Positions 8,132 to 14,915 are shown, counted from the first letter of the stretch. The stretch: DNA of 17,981 nt from Butyrivibrio sp. UBA3740 (GCA_002372465.1 DFGW01000253.1:1-17981); one strand, 5' to 3'. Made by a program: numbers and translations. The notes: generated by a model not told the origin, from the letters alone.

Positions 8132-9097
8132 ATGTTCAGCTTCCAAAGAGCCCTTCCCGAAGAAGTCGGGATACCATCAGAAAGTATTGAAAAGATTCTT
8201 TTAACCCTGCAGGAAAAGAAAATTCCACTGCATAGTCTCCTCGTCATGAAGAGTGACAAGCTTATATATGAGAATTACTTTGCCCCTTATGAAAAGGACA
8301 CTCTGCACAGAATGTATTCCATAAGCAAGAGCTACACCGGAGTGGCAATACTTCTGTTAGCCGCTCGTAACAGGATAAGCCTCGATGACCACATCACTGA
8401 TTATTTCCCGGAATACACAGATGCGCACACCAACCCCCGGATAAAAGAGACAACAATACGCAACATGCTCATGATGCGAACTCCGCACACTTCTTCAACC
8501 TATAAGAATGATTTGGAGGCTGACTGGGTCGGAAGCTTTTTTACCACTACGCCGACACAGGAGCCCGGAACACTCTTCCACTATGAGACCTGCTCCTCCC
8601 ACGTTCTGGGCGCCCTGGTTGAGAAGCTCACAGGAAAAGAGCTGTTGCAGTTCCTAAAGGATGAGCTCCTTTTCCAGCTGGATTATTCTAAGGATTCCTA
8701 TATGATAAAGGATCCTTTTAATGTATCCATGGGCGGAACCGGCCTTATGTCCACTCCCATGGACATTTTGAAGATGCTGTATCTTCTTTACAAAAAGGGG
8801 ACCGTAGTCTGCACTGACGGTCAGGAGAGATCTCTTTTGCCAAAAGAACTTGTGGATGAAGCCACGTCAAACCTGACTGATACAGAAAGCGTAAGTCATT
8901 TCCTTCAGCAGTTCAAAGGCTATGGCCTTCTTATATGGATAAATGATATGGACGGCTTCGTTCTCTATGGAATGAACGGACAGATGGCCATCGCGCAGCC
9001 TTCCCGTGACCTTCTTGTGGTAACTACTGCAGATACTGAGGGTATTCCAAATGGTGAACAGATCATATATGACGCCATCTCAGAAAACCTATTTTGA
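8132..9097 (+). CDS. Beta-lactamase-fold serine hydrolase (class C / esterase type), cytoplasmic
   Basis: Member of the beta-lactamase-related family PF00144, which includes esterases, D-aminopeptidases and penicillin-binding proteins. The nucleophile motif SxxK is S63-I-S-K66 and the second motif is Y151-E-T; GMNGQM near residue 283 occupies the place of the KTG/HxG motif. The usual PF00144 landmarks MYSISKSYTG, ISLDD and YFPEY, and a later GGTGLMSTPMD, are in order. There is no signal peptide or membrane anchor, so it probably acts inside the cell as an esterase or peptidase rather than as antibiotic resistance. The 321-residue length is normal. The start has AAGGAG 8 bases upstream. It is a single gene between a divergent promoter and a long terminator. 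Confidence 0.88.
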   Translation: MFSFQRALPEEVGIPSESIEKILLTLQEKKIPLHSLLVMKSDKLIYENYFAPYEKDTLHRMYSISKSYTGVAILLLAARNRISLDDHITDYFPEYTDAHTNPRIKETTIRNMLMMRTPHTSSTYKNDLEADWVGSFFTTTPTQEPGTLFHYETCSSHVLGALVEKLTGKELLQFLKDELLFQLDYSKDSYMIKDPFNVSMGGTGLMSTPMDILKMLYLLYKKGTVVCTDGQERSLLPKELVDEATSNLTDTESVSHFLQQFKGYGLLIWINDMDGFVLYGMNGQMAIAQPSRDLLVVTTADTEGIPNGEQIIYDAISENLF

Positions 9098-9105
9098 GCA
9101 TAAAT

Positions 9106-9154
9106 AAAACCCTTAATACACACTTTGGAATTCAAAGCATGTATTAAGGGTTTT
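9106..9154. terminator. Bidirectional terminator between serine hydrolase and peptide gene
   Basis: A 15-bp perfect stem (AAAACCCTTAATACA with its complement at 9140-9154) encloses an inner CTTTG/CAAAG stem with a GAATT loop. Both flanks provide T runs (TTTTG on plus, TTTTATTTA on minus). It lies between convergent genes and can end both transcripts. Confidence 0.88.
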
Positions 9155-9163
9155 GTGACTCAA

Positions 9164-9400
9164 TCAGCAAAGCTTGGTTTCATCGAAAGGAATACTTGGC
9201 CTATCTGATGATTTCTCTTCCTTATACAGCAGATTGCCGGCCTTTCCCGGCTCTCCTTTTTGTATGGTGGCTTCTATCTTTTTAGGTCTCTTTTTCTGGT
9301 AAACCAGATTCTCTGCAACCTGCTTTCCACCACTGACAGTACCAAGCTCATCATCGTGAATCTGAACGTTCTTTAACTCAATGTCCTTTTCATTTCCCAT
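9164..9400 (-). CDS. Small double-glycine leader peptide precursor (bacteriocin/RiPP/signal-like)
   Basis: A 78-residue protein with a strong ribosome site (AAGGAGG, 8 bases before ATG). Residues 1-25 resemble the leader recognised by C39-peptidase ABC exporters: acidic, with the sequence DDELGTVSGG ending at G24-G25. Cleavage there would release a 53-residue, Lys-rich product. The product has an imperfect internal repeat, NLVYQKKRP (31-39) and NLLYKEEKSSDRP (56-68), and its only cysteine is the final residue C78. It does not look like a hydrophobic class II bacteriocin core; a signalling or modified peptide is possible. No transporter, maturase or immunity gene is in the window. It lies 79 bases downstream of the HD-GYP gene on the same strand, ahead of their common terminator. 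The leader call is moderately sure; the function is unknown. Confidence 0.7.
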   Translation of the reverse strand: MGNEKDIELKNVQIHDDELGTVSGGKQVAENLVYQKKRPKKIEATIQKGEPGKAGNLLYKEEKSSDRPSIPFDETKLC

Positions 9401-9479
9401 TTCTATATCCTCCTTATAGACACAGTATTTTCTTCACTTAACTCTTTATACGAATGATTTAAGTATATGGCACAAATTT

Positions 9480-10742
9480 TTAAAATCCCATGTAAACTCC
9501 GGGGATATCGTCCTCAGTCAGGTGGAAGTCGCCGGCTCCTTCCTCATGTTCTGCGGTTTCCATCTTAACAACGTTGACATATCCATCGTTGATCATGTCC
9601 ACCATATAAGTGACAATGGAAGGGTCAAACTGTGTTCCGCTTCCTTCCTGGATCTCCTCTATGATTTCATCCTTGTTAAGGTGACGTCTGTATACTCTGT
9701 TACTGGACATGGCATCGTAGGAATCCGCCACTCCCACTATTCTGGCATAAAGAGGAATTGACTCACCCTTAAGTCCCTCGGGGTATCCTGTTCCATCGAA
9801 CCTCTCGTGATGATAAAGAGCTGTCTCCCTTATTCCTCGTAGTGACGAGAGCTGTTTTAGCATCTTTCCTCCGGCAACAGTATGATCCTGGATCTGTTTT
9901 CTCTCTTCATCAGTGAGCTTTCCGGGCTTATTCAATACTGCGTCAGGAACGCTTATCTTTCCGGCGTCGTGAAGGAGTCCTGCATAATATATGTTCTGGA
10001 CCTCATCCTCTGAAAGATGCATCCTCTTGGCAATCTCGGCAGCATACATGGCTACTCGCCTTGAATGTCCTCTTGTGTAAGGGTCTTTGGCATCTATGAA
10101 GCTTATGAAAGTATTCATTGACTGAAGGATTATACGAACGTCGTTCTTCTGTTTTTCCTTATAGTTCCTCTGGTTAAATCCGGAAACTAAGAATCCGATA
10201 AACAATACCGCCCAGATACCCAATGCCACATATATAATCTTTCTGAAAAAAGTGCCACCTTCTACCTCTGAACTATACCCCTTAAACAATATCCTGTTTG
10301 GATACATGTTCTTGCCGCTACTAACCACAAAGCCAAAGGTAACGTTTTCCCCCTGGGCAAAAGAAAGATTGTAATATTCCGGGACCACCATGATACTTCC
10401 ATTATCGACCACACTGACTCCGGCATTCCAACTATCCAGAATTGTTGCACCTTTTTCAACTTCAACAAAAGCAATCCAGTTACTAAGGCTCCCTTTGGTA
10501 TTGTTGTAAATAGTAAAATCGTATCTTGTCTGAACTTCAGAGTTAGTCTGTGTCTGCTCAGTAATATCCATAGTGGCATAAACCTCATCAGACAGACGCG
10601 ACCCGGTCAGACTAAGGTACGAACTGTATTCTGAGGCCAGTGTATTTCGGGAGCAGATAACCTCCACATAATATCCAGTAAAAATGATGGCGAGAACCGA
10701 TAAGAAGATCAGCATCGTCTCAGTGGTCTTATCCAGCTTCAT
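9480..10742 (-). CDS. Membrane HD-GYP cyclic-di-GMP phosphodiesterase with extracellular CBM2-like domain
   Basis: Predicted to hydrolyse c-di-GMP in the cytoplasm in response to an outside signal. Order in the 420 residues: membrane helix at about 9-29; extracellular domain at about 40-160; membrane helix at about 168-188; HD-GYP domain at about 205-385. The outer domain follows the cellulose-binding family 2 pattern: SNWIAFVEVEKGATI with W89, DSWNAG with W105, then an aromatic-Asn pair YYNLSF (Y124 in place of Trp) and GENVTFGF. The HD-GYP part keeps H226, HDAGK (258-262), HH at 311-312, the GYP triplet (319-321) and D340, so it should be active. A longer frame begins at a GTG at 10760; AGGG before the ATG at 10742 favours the shorter form. 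The CBM2 assignment comes from pattern recognition and needs a profile check. Confidence 0.9.
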   Translation of the reverse strand: MKLDKTTETMLIFLSVLAIIFTGYYVEVICSRNTLASEYSSYLSLTGSRLSDEVYATMDITEQTQTNSEVQTRYDFTIYNNTKGSLSNWIAFVEVEKGATILDSWNAGVSVVDNGSIMVVPEYYNLSFAQGENVTFGFVVSSGKNMYPNRILFKGYSSEVEGGTFFRKIIYVALGIWAVLFIGFLVSGFNQRNYKEKQKNDVRIILQSMNTFISFIDAKDPYTRGHSRRVAMYAAEIAKRMHLSEDEVQNIYYAGLLHDAGKISVPDAVLNKPGKLTDEERKQIQDHTVAGGKMLKQLSSLRGIRETALYHHERFDGTGYPEGLKGESIPLYARIVGVADSYDAMSSNRVYRRHLNKDEIIEEIQEGSGTQFDPSIVTYMVDMINDGYVNVVKMETAEHEEGAGDFHLTEDDIPGVYMGF

Positions 10743-10765
10743 AATTTTCCCTGCCTTCACATTAC

Positions 10766-10794
10766 ATTATATAAAAAAAGCGTCATGTTTTGAA
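10766..10794 (-). promoter_or_regulatory. Candidate promoter of the HD-GYP gene, overlapping the upstream terminator
   Basis: A perfect TATAAT (minus strand) occupies 10766-10771, 23 bases before the start codon. The -35 position 17 bases upstream (TTCAAA) falls within the hairpin of the kdgK operon terminator. A very short 5' leader would result. Confidence 0.4.
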
Positions 10795-10814
10795 ACAAAA
10801 CATGACGCTTTTTT
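10774..10814 (-). terminator. Rho-independent terminator of the kdu/kdg operon
   Basis: A perfect 19-bp inverted repeat around an AAA loop, with GC-rich base GCGTCATG and flanked by seven T on the minus strand. It lies just after the kdgK stop codon. The stem is symmetric, so it could also work for plus-strand transcription. Confidence 0.93.
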
Positions 10815-10823
10815 ATAAACTTT

Positions 10824-11849
10824 TTATCTCTGAATTCGTCCGGATCCATCTCCACCTGCCAGCTTGTTGACCTCGTCAACAGTAACCAGGTTGAAGTCAC
10901 CTTCTATTGAATGCTTAAGAGCAGAAGCAGCAACTGCAAACTCTATTGTCTCCTGAGGGCCAAATCCGTTTACGCAGCTGTAAATAAGTCCGCCTCCAAA
11001 GGAATCACCGCCACCAACACGGTCAACGATGTGAAGAGCATACTTCTTGGAGAAATAAGCCTCTCCGTCTGTGTAGAGCATTGCGCTCCAGTTGTTGTCA
11101 TTAGCTGAGATAGACTCACGAAGTGTAATTGCAACCTTCTTGAAGCCAAACTGATCAGTGAGCTTCTTGGCAACTTCGATGTATCCCTCTCTGTTGAGCT
11201 TACCTGTTGTAACATCTGTTGAAGAAGCCTTGATGCCAAATACATCTCCTGCATCCTCTTCATTAGCTATGCATACATCAACATACTTGCAAAGCTCTCC
11301 CATTACCTTTCCGGCCTTCTCCTTGCTCCAGAGCTTTCCTCTGTAGTTAAGGTCACAGGAAACTGTAAGTCCGTGCTCCTTGGCTTTCTTAACAGCCTCA
11401 AGAGTAATGCCTGCAAGAGAATCGCTTACAGCAGGTGTGATACCTGTGAAGTGGAACCACTCAGCTCCCTCAAAGATCTCATCCCAGTTAAAGTCTGCAG
11501 GAACTGCCTCAGCAATTGCTGAATGTGCTCTGTCGTAGATGCACTTTGAACCTCTCTGGGAAGCACCCTTTTCATTGAAGTAGATACCAACTCTGTCACC
11601 ACCTCTTGTGATCTTGGATGTATCTACGCCGTACTTTCTAAGTGAATTAACTGCTGCCTGGCCGATCTCGTGAGCAGGAAGCTTTGTAACATAAACTGAA
11701 TCAAGGCCATAGTTGGCAAGAGAAACAGAAACGTTTGCCTCACCACCTCCAAAGGTTGCCTCAAGATGATCAACCTGTACAAATCTTAAATAGTTGTCAG
11801 GCTGAAGACGTAACATGATCTCACCAAATGTGACTACTTTTTTTGCCAT
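10824..11849 (-). CDS. kdgK: 2-keto-3-deoxygluconate kinase (PfkB family)
   Basis: Phosphorylates 2-keto-3-deoxygluconate (KDG) to KDPG with ATP, the third step of uronate breakdown after KduI and KduD. The ribokinase/PfkB fold is shown by FGEIMLRLQP at the N-terminus, the substrate loop FGGGEANVSVSLA (33-45) and the PfkB signature DRVGGGDSFGGG (276-287) with catalytic base D282. The length of 341 residues is normal. It is the last gene of the operon, 28 bases after eda, with GGGA before the ATG. Alternative PfkB substrates cannot be excluded by sequence alone, but the aldolase and kdu genes beside it make KDG by far the most likely. Confidence 0.93.
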   Translation of the reverse strand: MAKKVVTFGEIMLRLQPDNYLRFVQVDHLEATFGGGEANVSVSLANYGLDSVYVTKLPAHEIGQAAVNSLRKYGVDTSKITRGGDRVGIYFNEKGASQRGSKCIYDRAHSAIAEAVPADFNWDEIFEGAEWFHFTGITPAVSDSLAGITLEAVKKAKEHGLTVSCDLNYRGKLWSKEKAGKVMGELCKYVDVCIANEEDAGDVFGIKASSTDVTTGKLNREGYIEVAKKLTDQFGFKKVAITLRESISANDNNWSAMLYTDGEAYFSKKYALHIVDRVGGGDSFGGGLIYSCVNGFGPQETIEFAVAASALKHSIEGDFNLVTVDEVNKLAGGDGSGRIQR

Positions 11850-11877
11850 AACTCAAATCCCTTTCATATAAAGATAA

Positions 11878-12840
11878 TTAATTACGTGTAAGGTGTACTG
11901 CGAATCCGCCGAAATCATCAGCAAGATATGCAACCTTAAGGTGGTTATCAGCATCATAGGAGAAAGAGCTCTCGTCGAACTTAACGCCCTGTCTTCCAAG
12001 GTGATAAACTGCTCTGTCCACGTTGTTGGTTCCGATGGCGATATGACCGCATGTGCCACGGCCCTGACTCTTCATTACTTCAACTACTGAGCCTGCGAAG
12101 ATTGAAGAATTGCCAACCTTCTTGGTAAAGCCAAAGAGTGAATCGAACTTGGCAGCTGTAGCGTCAGCTGAATCTGCATCCGGCTGATTGATGCCTACAT
12201 GCTTCATAGTAAAGCCCAGCATTGCATTAACAGCATCCCTTGTCATTGTTTCGATCTCGTCAAACTTACCTGCAGCGATGAGGTCCTTTTTAACCATCCA
12301 GCTTCCGCCGCAGCAAAATACCTTATTGAATCCAAGGTAGTCATTTAAGTTGTTCTTATTTACACCACCTGTTGGCATGAAGTGCATCTTGGTGTATGGA
12401 GCAGCCATGGCTTTGATCTTGGCGATTCCACCGTTCTGCTCTGCAGGGAAGAACTTAACGCAGTCAAGTCCAAGCTCGATAGCCTGCTCAACCTCTCCGG
12501 GAGTAGCTGTTCCGGGAACAACCGGTACTCCGATTGACTGAATATATTCAACGTTTGATCTGTTAAAGCCCGGGCTTACGATGAACTTTGCACCTGCAGC
12601 CTTTGCTCTGTCAGCCTGCTCTGCATTTAATACTGTTCCGGCTCCTACGATCATCTCAGGGAATTTCTGGGAGATAATCCTGATGGCTTCCTCTGCTGCC
12701 GCTGTACGGAATGTTACTTCTGCAGCAGGAAGTCCGCCCTTTATAAGTGCCTGGGCAAGAGGCTCAGCGTCCTTTGCATCGTCAATGGCGATTACAGGAA
12801 CAATTCCAATTTTGTAAAGCTCTTCACAAATCTTATCCAT
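11878..12840 (-). CDS. eda: KDPG/KHG aldolase fused to a C-terminal VOC (glyoxalase-like) domain
   Basis: Residues 1 to about 207 form a class I aldolase that splits KDPG into pyruvate and glyceraldehyde-3-phosphate. The catalytic set is intact: E41 and R45 in EVTFRT, Schiff-base K129 in CVKFFPAE, and PTGGV at 156-160; these line up with E45, R49 and K133 of E. coli Eda. Standard Eda is about 210 residues. Here about 110 more follow, beginning TMKHVGIN and continuing through GHIAIGTNNVDRAVYHL to FGGFAVHLTRN, which has the beta-alpha-beta-beta-beta look of the vicinal oxygen chelate superfamily. Only some of the usual VOC metal ligands (H214, H272 region) are evident, so the extension may be structural. 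It lies 26 bases after the kduD-like gene and 28 before kdgK. The aldolase is certain; the role of the second domain is open. Confidence 0.94.
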   Translation of the reverse strand: MDKICEELYKIGIVPVIAIDDAKDAEPLAQALIKGGLPAAEVTFRTAAAEEAIRIISQKFPEMIVGAGTVLNAEQADRAKAAGAKFIVSPGFNRSNVEYIQSIGVPVVPGTATPGEVEQAIELGLDCVKFFPAEQNGGIAKIKAMAAPYTKMHFMPTGGVNKNNLNDYLGFNKVFCCGGSWMVKKDLIAAGKFDEIETMTRDAVNAMLGFTMKHVGINQPDADSADATAAKFDSLFGFTKKVGNSSIFAGSVVEVMKSQGRGTCGHIAIGTNNVDRAVYHLGRQGVKFDESSFSYDADNHLKVAYLADDFGGFAVHLTRN

Positions 12841-12866
12841 TATTATTACCTTTCTTTTCCTAAAAC

Positions 12867-13721
12867 TTACTGTGCCTGACTCTCGTCTATATCCTTGAAC
12901 TTGGATGGATCAAGATTTCCGGGATCCTGTCCGATGTAAGCAGAGATACCACCATCGATGTAAACAACCTGTCCGTTGATAAAATCAGAAGCTGGTGAAG
13001 CAAGGAATACAGCAAGTCCCATAAGATCCTCTGTCTTGCCCCATCTCTGAGCAGGTGTCTTTGAACGGATGAATCTGTCGAATGGATGCATTGATCCATC
13101 GGGCTGCTTCTCACGAAGAGGAGCTGTCTGAGGTGTTGCGATATAGCCGGGTCCAATGGCATTGCACTGGATGTTGTACTGACCATATTCAGAGCAGATG
13201 TTTCTTGTGAGCATCTTAAGACCGCCCTTAGCTGCTGCATAAGCAGATACTGTCTCACGTCCGAACTCAGACATCATTGAACATGCATTGATGATCTTGC
13301 CTGAACCCTTCTTCATCATTGCAGGAAGAACTGCCTTTGAGCAGATGAAAGGACCCGTAAGGTCTACATCGATAACCTGATTCCACTGCTCAACACTCAT
13401 CTCGTGCATAGGAATTCTCTTGATGATTCCTGCGTTGTTAACCAGGATGTCGATTGTGCCAACATTAGCCTCAACGTCAGCAACAAACTTCTGAACCTGA
13501 TCCTCTTTTGTAACGTCGCAAACAGCACCAAAAGCCTTAATGCCACGCTTCTCATACTCAGCCATTCCCTTGTCAACAAGCTCCTGGTTGATGTCGTTGA
13601 AAACAATCTTAGCTCCGCTCTCTGCGTAAGCTACTGCATAAGCAAGGCCAAGGCCGTAAGAAGCGCCTGTGATCCATGCCACCTTACCTTCAAGTGAAAA
13701 GTTCTTTAAAAAGTCTCCCAT
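12867..13721 (-). CDS. kduD: Short-chain dehydrogenase, KduD/gluconate 5-dehydrogenase-like
   Basis: NAD(P)-dependent reductase of the SDR family, expected to convert 2,5-diketo-3-deoxygluconate (the KduI product) to KDG. The 284 residues show the cofactor motif TGASYGLG (18-25), NNAG (95-98) and the catalytic triad S148, Y161 and K165 (SAYAAAK). The N-terminal LEGKVAWITGAS and the long C-terminal tail past the usual SDR end are typical of Firmicute homologues named gluconate 5-dehydrogenase or KduD; KduD of E. coli is about 253 residues. Position between kduI and eda supports KduD. A clear AGGAGG lies 8 bases before the ATG. The gene is preceded by an unusual structured intercistronic element. 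Confidence 0.87.
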   Translation of the reverse strand: MGDFLKNFSLEGKVAWITGASYGLGLAYAVAYAESGAKIVFNDINQELVDKGMAEYEKRGIKAFGAVCDVTKEDQVQKFVADVEANVGTIDILVNNAGIIKRIPMHEMSVEQWNQVIDVDLTGPFICSKAVLPAMMKKGSGKIINACSMMSEFGRETVSAYAAAKGGLKMLTRNICSEYGQYNIQCNAIGPGYIATPQTAPLREKQPDGSMHPFDRFIRSKTPAQRWGKTEDLMGLAVFLASPASDFINGQVVYIDGGISAYIGQDPGNLDPSKFKDIDESQAQ

Positions 13722-13754
13722 TTTACTATCCTCCTATTGATAATTTAAAATGAA

Positions 13755-13824
13755 GTTCTGCTCTCGCACTATGTGCTCGCCAGAACTAAGTAGTACACCA
13801 GACTCGAAAAAACCTCGTCAGGTG
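13755..13824 (-). repeat. Two-hairpin intercistronic element, copy A (kduI-kduD)
   Basis: In the transcribed (minus) direction it starts one base after the kduI stop. Hairpin 2: CACC-U-GA, loop CGAG...CGAG, UC-U-GGUG (13824-13796). A 9-base linker follows, then hairpin 1: GTTCTG-GCGA-GCAC-ATA-GTGC-GAGAG-CAGAAC (13786-13755). The same architecture with compensatory changes recurs at 17815-17884. It has no U-run after it and leads into the kduD ribosome site 27 bases later, so it is not an ordinary terminator. It may be an RNA-processing, stability or protein-binding element, or a mobile repeat; function is not shown. Confidence 0.85.
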
Positions 13825-13825
13825 A

Positions 13826-14689
13826 TTACTTAAGGTCTGTCATTGCACAGTCATCCATGTCATCGAAATCCTGGTTCTCTCCAACCATACCCCAGATGAA
13901 GGTATAAGCCTGTGTTCCGCAGCCTGAATGGATTGACCAGCTTGGGCTGATAACCGCCTGCTCATTTCTCATGATGATGTGCCTTGTTTCTGTAGGCTCA
14001 CCCATGAAGTGCATAACCAGTGCATCTTCCGGCATATCGAAGTAGAGGTAAACCTCCATTCTTCTGTCGTGGGTGTGGCAAGGCATTGTGTTCCATACTG
14101 ATCCGGGCTTAAGCTCTGTCATACCCATCTCCAGCTGGCAGGTCTCAACCTGTCCAGGAAGAATGTACTTGTTGATAACTCTGTGGTTAGCTCCCTCAAG
14201 GCTTCCAAGCTCTTTCTTGTTCTCATCCTTGATTATCACTACGTCCTCAGAAGGTGTTCCCTCTCTCTTAATGAGGACTGTAGGATAGGTCTTGTGAGCA
14301 GGTGCGCTGTTTATGTAGAACTTTGCAGGCTTTGTGGAATCCTTGCTGGCAAAAGAGATATCTTTTGCTCCCATTCCTATGTACATTCCCTGCTTGTAAT
14401 CCACATCGTACTTCTTGCCGTCGATGGTGATGACACCGGCTCCTCCGATGTTGATAACGCCCATCTCACGCCTCTGTAAGAAGTACTCAGCCCTGAGCTC
14501 GTCGCCTGCTGTAAGCTTCAGCTCCTTTGCTACCGGTACAGCAGAACCTGTGATGATCCTGTCGATATGGCTGTAAACCAGCTTGATATCATCCGGCTTA
14601 AAAAGATCGTCGATGAGAAACTCACTGCGCAGCCTTTGGGTATCGTAATACTTTTCGTCCTTAGGTGAACATGCGGTTCTAAGTTCCAT
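13826..14689 (-). CDS. kduI: 5-keto-4-deoxyuronate isomerase (4-deoxy-L-threo-5-hexosulose uronate ketol-isomerase)
   Basis: Isomerises 5-keto-4-deoxyuronate, released from unsaturated pectin or glycosaminoglycan oligomers, to 2,5-diketo-3-deoxygluconate. The bicupin protein has 287 residues. The zinc site is intact: H205 and H207 in MPCHTHDRR, E212 in MEVY and H254 in WSIHSGCG, each offset by nine from H196, H198, E203 and H245 of the E. coli enzyme. GVINIGG and the C-terminal WGMVGENQDFDDMD are typical of the family. GGAGG lies 5 bases before the ATG. It is the first gene of a four-gene operon with kduD, eda and kdgK and is preceded by a cre-like site. Confidence 0.97.
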   Translation of the reverse strand: MELRTACSPKDEKYYDTQRLRSEFLIDDLFKPDDIKLVYSHIDRIITGSAVPVAKELKLTAGDELRAEYFLQRREMGVINIGGAGVITIDGKKYDVDYKQGMYIGMGAKDISFASKDSTKPAKFYINSAPAHKTYPTVLIKREGTPSEDVVIIKDENKKELGSLEGANHRVINKYILPGQVETCQLEMGMTELKPGSVWNTMPCHTHDRRMEVYLYFDMPEDALVMHFMGEPTETRHIIMRNEQAVISPSWSIHSGCGTQAYTFIWGMVGENQDFDDMDDCAMTDLK

Positions 14690-14730
14690 AATCCCTCCAA
14701 TTAAAAACCAAACACTGTATTTCTACTGTT

Positions 14731-14759
14731 ACTATAGTGTATAGTTCTTTCATTTTCAC
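14731..14759 (-). promoter_or_regulatory. Candidate promoter of the kduI-kduD-eda-kdgK operon
   Basis: On the minus strand GTGAAA (14754-14759) is spaced 17 bases from TATAGT (14731-14736), about 42 bases before the kduI start. Another possible pair further upstream (TTGGTC with TATAAA, 19-base spacing) sits right next to the cre-like site. Which is used is not decidable from sequence. Confidence 0.45.
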
Positions 14760-14796
14760 TTCATTTTTATATCAAAAAGTTGCAAATCTTGACCAA

Positions 14797-14810
14797 TGTA
14801 ACCGCTTTCA
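14797..14810 (-). promoter_or_regulatory. cre-like operator (CcpA or LacI-family) upstream of kduI
   Basis: TGAAAGCGGTTACA on the minus strand matches the catabolite-responsive consensus TGWAANCGNTNWCA at every defined position. It lies about 110 bases before the kduI start codon and about 40 bases upstream of the nearest -35, so it would suit carbon catabolite control or a pathway-specific LacI-type regulator. No regulator gene is in the operon. Confidence 0.65.
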
Positions 14811-14865
14811 TTTAATTCATTCTAACATGGTATTTTAAGAAGTGTATTGCAAAAGTTGCTCAAAA

Positions 14866-14891
14866 AAGGACGGCCACTAAGGACCGTCCTT
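14866..14891 (-). terminator. Terminator after the HAAS-domain gene
   Basis: The stem AAGGACGG/CCGTCCTT (8 bp) with a 10-base loop is followed on the minus strand by a run of six T. It separates the padR unit from the kdu operon. Confidence 0.85.
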
Positions 14892-14915
14892 GCATACTGT
14901 TCTAGCTCTTTTCAC

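Noticed and set aside
8132..9097. Beta-lactamase resistance gene
   Set aside because: No signal peptide and no KTG motif; the family is mostly esterases and peptidases, so resistance is not supported.
13755..13786. Hairpin 1 as a kink-turn
   Set aside because: The tandem GA pairs are suggestive, but the bulge is two bases on one strand with three on the other, which does not match the standard three-base bulge arrangement.
13755..13824. Element between kduI and kduD as a plain Rho-independent terminator
   Set aside because: No T-run follows hairpin 1 in the transcribed direction, and kduD needs read-through from kduI for the operon to work.
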